Assembly (NCBI GenBank): GCA_001898335.1
Contig: MKTS01000013.1
Location: 124,001-188,000, forward strand
DNA length: 64,000 bases
Direction of reading: 5' to 3'
Source: Mucilaginibacter sp. 44-25
Lineage (GTDB): Bacteria; Bacteroidota; Bacteroidia; Sphingobacteriales; Sphingobacteriaceae
The notes beneath the pieces were generated by a model that did not search any database, was not told where the DNA came from, and worked only from the letters and a program-made list of their open reading frames with translations. Of the stretch, positions 9,630 to 16,988 are shown one piece after another (the stretch's first letter is position 1; each line of letters starts with the position of its first letter). Both the position numbers and the translations under genes were made by a program.

Positions 9630-10607
9630 CTATTTATCTGAGCCGGCCATTAATAATTGCTCTAAAATTTCTGTATAGCCACGCTCACCGGCAAAGTCCA
9701 TGGCGCTTTTACCGTTGTTATCTACAGCGGTGGTGTCCGCATCCTGCTCTATCAACATGGCCGTAAAGTCATTAAATCCGCATTGGGCAGCTACGATCAA
9801 AGGCGTTTCGCTAAAGCTGTTGCGCGAATTAACATCGGCTCCGGCGTCAATGAGTATTTTACCTAAATGCAGGCTGCCCATACCGGCTGCATAATGCAAA
9901 GCCGAATTACCGTTAAGCACATGCAGATTTACATCGGCGCCATTTTTTATCAATTGTTCAGTCAGGTGAATGTTAGAATTGTTTATTGCCAGTATCAGCG
10001 CGCTCACGCCCTGGTTATTCACCTCATTGATGTTAACACTGCCGTTTCGCAATAAGGCCATTACCGTTTCTACCTGGTTGTTATAAACCGCCTGGTGTAA
10101 GGTTGTATTGCCATGATCGTCTTTTCTGCCGGTCTCGCTCCCGTCAGCCAAGGCGGTGACCAGGTCGCGCATACCGTTTGCGGTAGCATGGTCTAACAGA
10201 GTGTAGCCCGCGTTATCTTTTATGGTAGCATCGGCCCCAAGCTCCAATAAGTATAAAGCGGTTTCAGTTTTCCCTGCAAGTACCGCGTAAAATATGGGGG
10301 TTTGGCCGGCATTGCTTGCACTATTTACATCAGCGCCGGCTTCAGTCAGCAGTTTTATTAATTCCTTGCTGCCTGTACGGGAGGCGCAATGTAATGGCAC
10401 TTCGCTTAAGTTATTGGCTAAATTTACATCAGCCCCATTATCAATCAGCAGTTTGGCAATGTCTTTGGCACTTTTTAAGCAAACATAATACAAAGGCGTA
10501 TTACCCAACTCATCGCGTTTGTTTACATTGATGCCCCCTTTCTTAAGAAACACCTGTACTATACTTTTCTGCGCGTTCTTACACGCGTTTAAAAACATGT
10601 TATCCAT
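9630..10607 (-). CDS. Ankyrin-repeat protein (325 aa)
   Basis: Built almost entirely of about nine ankyrin repeats, recognisable by recurring G-x-TPL, A-x-x-G and LL-x-x-GADVN signatures (NTPLYYVCLKSAKDIAKLL, GADVNSASNAGQTPIFYAV). No signal peptide, membrane segment or catalytic domain is visible, so it is probably a cytoplasmic protein-binding scaffold. It begins 10 bases after the stop of the second ankyrin gene and is co-transcribed with it and with the exported TssD-like gene. The partner is unknown. In other bacteria ankyrin proteins beside secreted proteins can act as immunity or adaptor factors; here that is only a suggestion. Confidence 0.85.
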   Translation of the reverse strand: MDNMFLNACKNAQKSIVQVFLKKGGINVNKRDELGNTPLYYVCLKSAKDIAKLLIDNGADVNLANNLSEVPLHCASRTGSKELIKLLTEAGADVNSASNAGQTPIFYAVLAGKTETALYLLELGADATIKDNAGYTLLDHATANGMRDLVTALADGSETGRKDDHGNTTLHQAVYNNQVETVMALLRNGSVNINEVNNQGVSALILAINNSNIHLTEQLIKNGADVNLHVLNGNSALHYAAGMGSLHLGKILIDAGADVNSRNSFSETPLIVAAQCGFNDFTAMLIEQDADTTAVDNNGKSAMDFAGERGYTEILEQLLMAGSDK

Positions 10608-10617
10608 AGTTATTTAT

Positions 10618-12048
10618 TTAAGCCAGCATTTGTTTCAATACCGCCTCGTTACCATGCTGTATGGCAACGTCCATAGCGGTTTGGCCGGCATTATTTACTT
10701 TTTCCATAGTTGATGTATCCTTATCCAGTATGAGCGATACCAGTTTCTTTGCCGACATCTGATCGGGGTTACCGGCAGCATATATCAATGCCGTATTGCC
10801 TGCATTATCTACATAGGTGGCATCAGCGTTATTATCCAATAGTAACTCGGCTATTCCATACTTCTGTTCGTTTCCGCGCTGGGCGAATGACATCAGCGGG
10901 GTTTTACCGTATTGGTTGGGCTTATTGATATCGCAACCGGCTTCGATCAGTTCTTCGGCAAGTAAAGTATTCAGATCGGCAAGGTAACCGGCCTGGCATA
11001 TCACGTTAATGGCCGTATCACCTTCATTAGTGATACCTGCATCAACTTCCAGGTCATGATCAATCAGTTTCCTGAGCATTTTAACCACATCTTTAAGGTC
11101 GGTACTCATGCCCCTGCCAAAATTGCTGATGGCTTTGGTTAGCAAAATATAGATAGCTGTTTCGCCTGTGCCCGTGCGGTAATTAACGTTTGCCCCTGCC
11201 TCAATGAGCAGATCAACAAGCGGCTTTGAGGGATATTCACAGGCCAGCATCAATGGCGTGCGGCGGTACTGGTCTGATAATTCGTCCAGATCCGCCCCGT
11301 TTTCAATAATTTTCTTCAGCGCCTCCGCGTCACGGTTTAAAACAGCTTCATGTAAAGTCATCCCACCGGTAATGGTATCGCCCTCTTCGCCGGATAGTAT
11401 GGCGGCAAGTTCCTTAACACCGCTACGCTGCGCGTAAGTTATAGGGGTGGTACCAAAAACATCTTTATCCTCTACATCAATACCGCCCTTTTCAACCAGT
11501 ATTTTCACTGTTTTGGACGCGGCCTCTACAGCACCGGGTATATCTTTGCGGTGTGCCATTTTTTCGCAGATGACATGGAGCAGATTTTTACCTTCACTAT
11601 CGGTGGCATCCATTTTAATGCCGGCATCGCCCAGCGCATCAAGCATGGGATACATATACAATAGCCCGGCATCAACATAAGCTATTTTGCCGGCGTCGTT
11701 TTTCTTTTTCGGGTTGATACCCGCGTCCAGCAATGCCTTAGTGGTATCGTGTATCCGCTTAGCATGTACATCTGTATGGTTTAAGTCGAACTTAGCCGAG
11801 GCCAGCGCATGAAAAGCCGTATTTCCATACTTATCCGCAACAGGGCGCAAGCCTTTTTCTTTCAAAAACCGTATCGCTTCAGCATCGGCATATCTGGCGG
11901 CTAAATGATAGAGCGTTTCATCATAATCTCCTTTAACATCCAGGTTTGTTAATTCGCTATATAGCGCCAACACATCAGTTTTAGCTTTGTCATCGGCAAA
12001 AAGGTTACGCAGGTAAGCATCCCTTATCTGGTTATATTCCGTATTCAT
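10618..12048 (-). CDS. Ankyrin-repeat protein (476 aa)
   Basis: A larger relative of the next gene. The roughly 60-residue N-terminal region (MNTEYNQIRDAYLRNLFADD) leads into about ten ankyrin repeats, some with long loops (DETLYHLAARYADAEAIRFL, NTAFHALASAKFDLNHTD). The last repeats are canonical (GNTALIYAAGNPDQMSAKKL, GQTAMDVAIQHGNEAVLKQML). There is no signal peptide or enzymatic domain. Its ATG overlaps the stop of the upstream TPR-like gene in an ATGA, a classic coupling arrangement, which supports a common function. Confidence 0.85.
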   Translation of the reverse strand: MNTEYNQIRDAYLRNLFADDKAKTDVLALYSELTNLDVKGDYDETLYHLAARYADAEAIRFLKEKGLRPVADKYGNTAFHALASAKFDLNHTDVHAKRIHDTTKALLDAGINPKKKNDAGKIAYVDAGLLYMYPMLDALGDAGIKMDATDSEGKNLLHVICEKMAHRKDIPGAVEAASKTVKILVEKGGIDVEDKDVFGTTPITYAQRSGVKELAAILSGEEGDTITGGMTLHEAVLNRDAEALKKIIENGADLDELSDQYRRTPLMLACEYPSKPLVDLLIEAGANVNYRTGTGETAIYILLTKAISNFGRGMSTDLKDVVKMLRKLIDHDLEVDAGITNEGDTAINVICQAGYLADLNTLLAEELIEAGCDINKPNQYGKTPLMSFAQRGNEQKYGIAELLLDNNADATYVDNAGNTALIYAAGNPDQMSAKKLVSLILDKDTSTMEKVNNAGQTAMDVAIQHGNEAVLKQMLA

Positions 12049-12587
12049 TGGTTCAAGTGTTTTTTAGCTACAGCCAAAGCCTCTGTTATATTACCATATT
12101 GTTTGTAGGCTATAGGGGTAGCGGTTTCTAATATTTTAGCATAGTTTCCCAATTGCATCCAGCAGTCTGTTTTTAGCCGGATAATACCATCGGTTACTTG
12201 TTGTGGCAGTAATTGCAGGTGTTTGGACGTTACGGCAAATAAATGATCATTCAGTTGCTTTTGCTTATCAAGCAAGGCCCTATAAAACCCATCTGTTACC
12301 GTATTTCTGTTGGCCTGGTTTAAAGGCATATACAACTGTGCTTTATCCAGGCATACCAGGGCTTCATTGTAACAACCTGCTGCGTAAAAGCAAAGTGCCA
12401 GGTTATACTGCGTAACCGTTTGATCGGCCCGCTCCTGAATTAACAGAGCATATGCCTCGGCATATAACTCCTGGCCTATTAGCCTGGCAATAAGATCATT
12501 TTCGGCGGTGTTTGAACGGTTTTGTGCCGCCTGGTTTGAGCCTAACAACATAACAATTGTTTGAGAGTTACTTTTCGGGTTTACCAC
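12045..12587 (-). CDS. TPR-like hypothetical protein, first gene of the ankyrin operon
   Basis: 180 residues from a GTG at 12587; an ATG at 12551 (MLLGSNQAAQNR) gives 168 and is equally possible. Around residues 55-90 there is one clear tetratricopeptide-like repeat (YNLALCFYAAGCYNEALVCLDKAQ), and further helical pairs follow (DCWMQLGNYAKILETA). No signal peptide or membrane helix is seen. The stop overlaps the next ankyrin gene by ATGA. Function is unknown; together with the ankyrin proteins it looks like a cytoplasmic protein-interaction module. Confidence 0.7.
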   Translation of the reverse strand: MVNPKSNSQTIVMLLGSNQAAQNRSNTAENDLIARLIGQELYAEAYALLIQERADQTVTQYNLALCFYAAGCYNEALVCLDKAQLYMPLNQANRNTVTDGFYRALLDKQKQLNDHLFAVTSKHLQLLPQQVTDGIIRLKTDCWMQLGNYAKILETATPIAYKQYGNITEALAVAKKHLNQ

Positions 12588-12589
12588 AA

Positions 12590-12621
12590 GGTAACCGCTA
12601 CCTCTTTCGGGCAGCGGTACC
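12590..12621 (-). promoter_or_regulatory. Hairpin just upstream of the ankyrin operon
   Basis: GGTAACCGCT (12590-12599) pairs with AGCGGTACC (12613-12621) with one bulged base. It sits 3 bases before the GTG candidate start at 12587, so it would hinder that start. This is a mild argument for the ATG at 12551, or for translational control. Confidence 0.35.
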
Positions 12622-12671
12622 CGGGCTTGGAAAAGGTTAGGTTCAATAATTAAAGAGTGCCGATAAGTTCT

Positions 12672-13022
12672 TTACGACCGTATATCAACACCGTTAGCGA
12701 AGTTGAAACGGCCTTCGAAAAATTTCCCTACCAACGGCAGCGGTTTCATTATCCCACTATTGGCAGTTACAATGCCTAATAGTAATAATATCAGCGTAGC
12801 GGAACTTAGCACATAGCCTAAAAAATAAAGGGAGGGTACAATAGCTACCAGTATGGATAGCACAATACCCAGCGCGAAAGACAACAGGATAAGGCCGAGT
12901 GATTGCCCTAAGTGATAATTGACTAAAGCGCTCTTTTCAGCGCGTTTTTTAAACTCCAGATACGATACTACCCATCCGATGATGGTGATGTAGGCCACTA
13001 CGGCCATTCCTTTGTTTGACAT
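12672..13022 (-). CDS. DUF4870-like small membrane protein
   Basis: 116 residues from the ATG at 13022 (MSNKGMAVVAYITIIGWVVS). The frame stays open to 13121, but the added residues are not family-like. Three hydrophobic helices are visible: near 6-18, then LGLILLSFALGIVLSILVAIV and a third around YVLSSATLILLLLGIVTA. The amphipathic segment EKSALVNYHLGQSLGL and the ending PLPLVGKFFEGRF match the DUF4870 family of Bacteroidota, whose function is unknown. It lies 84 bases upstream of the ankyrin operon on the same strand and is divergent from the TPR/LuxR-type gene. Confidence 0.75.
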   Translation of the reverse strand: MSNKGMAVVAYITIIGWVVSYLEFKKRAEKSALVNYHLGQSLGLILLSFALGIVLSILVAIVPSLYFLGYVLSSATLILLLLGIVTANSGIMKPLPLVGKFFEGRFNFANGVDIRS

Positions 13023-13242
13023 AGTTTTTACTTTTAAGGTTAAACGATAAGATGTTAACCCAAAAGTAGCAGGGTCGTTTCTGTAACCCAAAAAAGCAGC
13101 AACTACAAGCTGTCTACACACGTTACGCCAAACGTCTACAAATCATCTACAACAATTCGTTAACTTTCTATGTTACAGGTATAATTATTAGTTAATATAT
13201 GGCTCATATAACCCTACTGATAATAGCAACTACCTGAACATT

Positions 13243-14796
13243 ATGCTTTTAAAAAAAAACGTATTTCATCTTCTCTGCTTGTTTAGCATTTGTCATGCAG
13301 CTAATGTTTGCGCGCAATCAACCGTTATAGATTCCCTTAACCGGGTAATAAATAGCGCCTCAGCTATTGAAAAGCCCATAGCAATAGCTGAACTTGCCCG
13401 TGCAACACTTGAAAAGAATGCGGATGATGCCGTAAAAAGCGGTTTACGTGCTGTCGCGCTCGCCAAAACCAACGGCAACGCAGGCGCGAAGGCTTTTTGC
13501 TACGCCACTATGGGCCATATATTGATGCAAAAGGGCCAGGAAAAACGCGCGGCCTTATATATAGATAGCGCCATAAAATGCGCACATAAAAGTACTGATA
13601 AAACTCTCGCCGCTTTTGCCTGGTTAAGAAAGGGCTGGCTGGAATTAGTGAAAAACGACAACGAAAAAGCGATAGCCGGCTTGTTAAAGGCCGACAGTAT
13701 GTTAGAGAATGTTAATGAAAAAAGAGCTTACAGTTATCGTACCCTTGCCAATCATTACATATCCAGTATGTATGCCTACGGCAGCGATACGCTTAAACAA
13801 CACCGCTATGCGGTAACGTGCCTTTTAATGGCTAAAAAAAGCGGCGCACCGGATGATATCCAGATAGGCTATAACACCATCGCACATAGCTTTTTTTCGG
13901 CCTTCGAGCATAATAAGCAACACCATGCACTACTCGACTCCAGCATGCTTTATTACCGCCTTTCCATGAACTTTTATCTGCGTAACCACGATAAGATATT
14001 TTTGCAAAGCAATGCTTCGCTCTGTGCCTTAAATACGGCTAACGCTTATTTCAAATACTATCCACCAAGTTATAAAGACAGTGCGCAGCATTATATCAAC
14101 ATCGCCTTAAATATTGGCCGTAAAACTAACGGGAAAGAGATAATAGCCAATTGTTACGGTATGCTTAGCGAATATGCTTTAAGGCAAAAGAATTACAAAG
14201 AGGCTGAGCAATACCTGCTAACAGGCATCAGCGAATTGGAAAACGCTGCTCCCGCGGTTGATATTACCCGGTCAAGATTAATGCTTGGCCTGGCTAATGT
14301 GGCCGAGCAGCAGGGCGATAAACAAAAAGCCCTTAACTATTACAAACAGTATATAGCCTATTACAGTAAAGTGTTTGACGCTCAAAAACTGGCCACCGTG
14401 CAGCAATTGGAAGAAGAGTACCATGCCGCCCAGCGGGATAATGAAATTGCCCGGCTACGTGAGCGCGAGAGTTATAATAAACGCCTTAACTGGCTATACA
14501 TCGCCATAGGATCAATAAGCATATTGTTACTTGGGCTCTTGTTGAGTTCTTATCATTACAAGCTAAAAGCATCTGAACAGCAAAAACAAATAGCCGACCA
14601 GGAAAACGAAGAAATGAGGCTGATAGCAGAGCTGCAGCAGGCGGAAGCGCAAAGGTTACGGTTAGAAAAGCAAGAGGCGGAACTACAGGCTAACCTGCGC
14701 GAAGAGGAACGCTCACGCGCCGAAGCACAGCAGGCCCTTTTGCAAGACCGAACCGAATGGCTTGAAAAAGAACTTTTGGCAGGCACCTTAAAATAG
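13243..14796 (+). CDS. TPR/membrane regulator, N-terminal part (frame broken before the HTH domain)
   Basis: 517 codons: signal peptide (to about VCAQS), then a long tetratricopeptide sensor region of roughly residues 30-400, a membrane helix (LNWLYIAIGSISILLLGLLLSS, near 422-443) and a Gln/Glu-rich coiled coil ending WLEKELLAGTLK at TAG 14794. In Bacteroidota such proteins normally continue into a C-terminal LuxR-type HTH. That HTH is present right here in the -1 frame (14793-15149). One extra A in the AAAA tract at 14790-14793 would restore a single protein of about 635 residues. So this is a frameshifted gene, a sequencing error, or possibly a programmed shift. Its divergent neighbour is the DUF4870-like gene. 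Confidence 0.85.
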   Translation: MLLKKNVFHLLCLFSICHAANVCAQSTVIDSLNRVINSASAIEKPIAIAELARATLEKNADDAVKSGLRAVALAKTNGNAGAKAFCYATMGHILMQKGQEKRAALYIDSAIKCAHKSTDKTLAAFAWLRKGWLELVKNDNEKAIAGLLKADSMLENVNEKRAYSYRTLANHYISSMYAYGSDTLKQHRYAVTCLLMAKKSGAPDDIQIGYNTIAHSFFSAFEHNKQHHALLDSSMLYYRLSMNFYLRNHDKIFLQSNASLCALNTANAYFKYYPPSYKDSAQHYINIALNIGRKTNGKEIIANCYGMLSEYALRQKNYKEAEQYLLTGISELENAAPAVDITRSRLMLGLANVAEQQGDKQKALNYYKQYIAYYSKVFDAQKLATVQQLEEEYHAAQRDNEIARLRERESYNKRLNWLYIAIGSISILLLGLLLSSYHYKLKASEQQKQIADQENEEMRLIAELQQAEAQRLRLEKQEAELQANLREEERSRAEAQQALLQDRTEWLEKELLAGTLK

Positions 14797-15149
14797 AGGA
14801 AAAGAATACTATACTGGAACTGTTAAAGCAAAAATCAAATGATTCCCGGCAAATAGGGCGTATTATTAACCAAAACCTGCGTATGGATAAAAACCTTGAT
14901 GAGCAACAGGCGTTAAGCAATATCCACCCCTCATTCTTTAATTCTTTACAGGAGAGAGCCGGCAATACACTTACCAGGTTAGACCTTAAGCATTGCGCCT
15001 ATATACTAATGGGTTTTGATAATAAAGAAATAGCCGGGCGGCTTGGTGTAGAACCTAAAAGTATACGTATGGCACGTTACCGGTTAAAGCAAAAATTAAA
15101 GCTTGACAAGGATGAAGGCCTGGACCAGCTGATTCGTGAGATAAATTAA
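14793..15149 (+). CDS. LuxR-type HTH C-terminal part of the frameshifted TPR regulator
   Basis: The frame is open without stops from 14793, overlapping the upstream stop by four bases. It reads IEEKNTILELLKQK, continues the coiled coil, then RIINQNLRMD..., IHPSFFNSLQERAGNTLTRLD and the HTH: LDLKHCAYILMGFDNKEIAG, LGVEPKSIRMARYRLKQKL. This is the DNA-binding end typical of Bacteroidota TPR-HTH regulators. An internal ATG at 14883 could give an 88-residue stand-alone HTH protein, but the family-like residues upstream of it argue for a fusion with the preceding frame. Confidence 0.8.
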   Translation: MEEKNTILELLKQKSNDSRQIGRIINQNLRMDKNLDEQQALSNIHPSFFNSLQERAGNTLTRLDLKHCAYILMGFDNKEIAGRLGVEPKSIRMARYRLKQKLKLDKDEGLDQLIREIN

Positions 15150-15230
15150 TGCAGAAGAAATTCATATAATAGTTGTAAGATAAAATTAAATGTTCATTAC
15201 ACACTTAATATTTTATTAGTTATTTTAGCC

Positions 15231-15235
15231 GGAGG
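15231..15235 (+). promoter_or_regulatory. Shine-Dalgarno-like GGAGG before the PAS gene
   Basis: GGAGG lies 11 bases before the ATG at 15247. Strong Shine-Dalgarno sequences are uncommon in this window, so it supports this start. Confidence 0.5.
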
Positions 15236-15246
15236 TCTTATTCTAT

Positions 15247-15831
15247 ATGAAAAGAATACCCATCAGTAATTTTCTTGAGAAATCGCAGCTCTTTTATACC
15301 ATCATCATCGGTTTAGATGGTACTTATATGTACGTAAGCCCCAGTTATGATCAGAATTTTGGCGCAAACAAAGGTTCATTAAATGGACAAAACTTTTCTG
15401 TAACGCTACACCCTGATGATATTGCTATATGTGAAGAGATAGGCACATTGTGTTTAACACATCCTGAAAAGTCATTCCCGTTTACTTTACGAAAACTCGA
15501 TGGCAAGGGTGGTTATGTAATTACCAAATGGGAGATTCAGGCCCTGCCTGATGATCAGGGCAAGCCGGTGGGTATATTCTGTGTAGGATTTAATATTACC
15601 ACTTATATGGATACACAGGAAAAGTTAGACCAGGCCGCTTCTGAACTTGATGATATCAGTTACATGCAATCGCATGGGGTAAGAAAGCCACTGGCTAACA
15701 TTATGGGCCTTGCAGATCTGCTAAACGAAGCTGAAGACCCAGCGCATTATAAACGCATTATCCTCATGCTACAGCAAAGCGCTGCCGAGCTGGATGATAT
15801 TATAAAAGAGATATCCAACAAGCGTATTTGA
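15247..15831 (+). CDS. PAS protein with an isolated HisKA-like dimerisation helix pair
   Basis: 194 residues. Residues about 10-125 form a PAS domain (TIIIGLDGTYMYVSPSYDQNF ... GIFCVGFNITTYMDTQEKLD) with its PAC end. A dimerisation region follows with a histidine in an H-box-like setting (YMQSHGVRKPLANIMGLADLL), and the second helix ends at ELDDIIKEISNKRI. No ATPase domain follows: the stop is at 15829 and the next gene is a glycosidase. The protein could be a phospho-relay or sensor partner, or a truncated kinase. No signal or membrane segment is visible. Confidence 0.75.
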   Translation: MKRIPISNFLEKSQLFYTIIIGLDGTYMYVSPSYDQNFGANKGSLNGQNFSVTLHPDDIAICEEIGTLCLTHPEKSFPFTLRKLDGKGGYVITKWEIQALPDDQGKPVGIFCVGFNITTYMDTQEKLDQAASELDDISYMQSHGVRKPLANIMGLADLLNEAEDPAHYKRIILMLQQSAAELDDIIKEISNKRI

Positions 15832-15854
15832 ATATTATCCGTAATTAACTATTG

Positions 15855-16979
15855 ATGAAACCCTTTACACTCCCTGCTATCCTCAAATTATTCCTCACCT
15901 GCATTGTTTTAACAACTATAACCTCTGTTTGCCAGGCACAGCAAAAAGCCTTTTACCCCGGGCAGTTATGGCCCGATAATAATGGCGTACATATAAACGC
16001 GCATGGCGGCGGTATGCTGTATAATAAAGGTAAATACTATTGGTTTGGCGAGCATAAGGTTGAAGGTGGCGCGGGAAACCGGGCCATGTTAGGTGTGCAT
16101 TGCTATTCATCAACAGACCTTTATAACTGGAAAGACGAAGGCATAGCCCTTAGCGTTTCAAACGACCCGGCAAGCGATATCGCCAAAGGCTGCATTCTTG
16201 AGCGCCCAAAGGTGATCTATAACAAAAAGACTAAAAAATATGTGATGTGGTTCCACCTGGAATTGCTGGATAAGGGTTATGCTGCCGCAAGAGCCGGGGT
16301 AGCCACAGCCGATAAGATCACCGGGCCGTATACTTTTATCAGGAGCTATCGCCCCAACCCCGGCCATTTACCGTTTTACCCGCCAGGCACTCCTGAAAAT
16401 GAGAAAGTTAATTGTAACAAACCACAAAACGAAGCCGACAGTATCTTTTGCCGCGACCTACCCGGAGGCCAAATGGCCCGCGACATGACCGTTTTTGTTG
16501 ATGACGACGGCAAGGCCTACCATATTTTTTCATCAGAAGAGAACCTTACCCTGGATGTGGCCGAACTAACGGCAGATTATACTGGCCACACCGGTAAATT
16601 TTCAAGGGTATACATCGGGCATCAAACCGAAGCGCCTGCCGTATTTAAGCGCAATGGCCTCTACTACATGATAGGCTCCGGATGCACCGGGTGGGCGCCA
16701 AACGCGGCCCGCTGGTTCACGGCTAAAAACATCTTCGGTCCGTGGACTTATCACGGTAACCCTTGCACGGGCCCCGGCGCAAATATTACCTTCGGCGGCC
16801 AGAGTACTTACATACTCCCTGTTGCCGGCAAAAAGGACGCTTTTATTTTTATGGCAGATAAATGGACACCCAAAAACGCCATTGACGGGCGTTACCTTTG
16901 GCTCCCCATCGTTTTTGATGGTAACGATATCAAGATCAGCTGGAAAGATAACTGGACACTGGACGAATTTAAAAAATAA
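15855..16979 (+). CDS. Secreted GH43-family enzyme, exo-beta-1,3-galactanase-like
   Basis: 374 residues from the ATG at 15855 (a TTG one codon earlier is less likely). The signal peptide ends near VCQAQ. The single five-bladed propeller opens with HINAHGGGMLYNKGKYYWFG. Instead of the usual GH43 Asp base it has Glu116 in LERPKVIYN, with the acid Glu259 in QTEAPAVF and Gln316 in GGQSTYIL. This Glu/Glu/Gln set resembles that known for GH43 subfamily 24 exo-beta-1,3-galactanases; subfamily 34 is a close alternative. Substrate would be the beta-1,3-galactan backbone of arabinogalactan. It lies outside the main locus, convergent with the Pls-like synthetase gene. Confidence 0.8.
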   Translation: MKPFTLPAILKLFLTCIVLTTITSVCQAQQKAFYPGQLWPDNNGVHINAHGGGMLYNKGKYYWFGEHKVEGGAGNRAMLGVHCYSSTDLYNWKDEGIALSVSNDPASDIAKGCILERPKVIYNKKTKKYVMWFHLELLDKGYAAARAGVATADKITGPYTFIRSYRPNPGHLPFYPPGTPENEKVNCNKPQNEADSIFCRDLPGGQMARDMTVFVDDDGKAYHIFSSEENLTLDVAELTADYTGHTGKFSRVYIGHQTEAPAVFKRNGLYYMIGSGCTGWAPNAARWFTAKNIFGPWTYHGNPCTGPGANITFGGQSTYILPVAGKKDAFIFMADKWTPKNAIDGRYLWLPIVFDGNDIKISWKDNWTLDEFKK

Positions 16980-16988
16980 CCCAATACA

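Noticed and set aside
14790..14796. Programmed -1 frameshift site
   Set aside because: AAAA followed by TAG lacks a canonical slippery heptamer and I see no obvious stimulatory structure; kept only as a minor possibility.
14883..15149. A stand-alone 88-residue HTH gene starting at ATG 14883
   Set aside because: Family-like coiled-coil residues precede that ATG in the same frame back to 14793, so it is the broken-off end of the upstream regulator.
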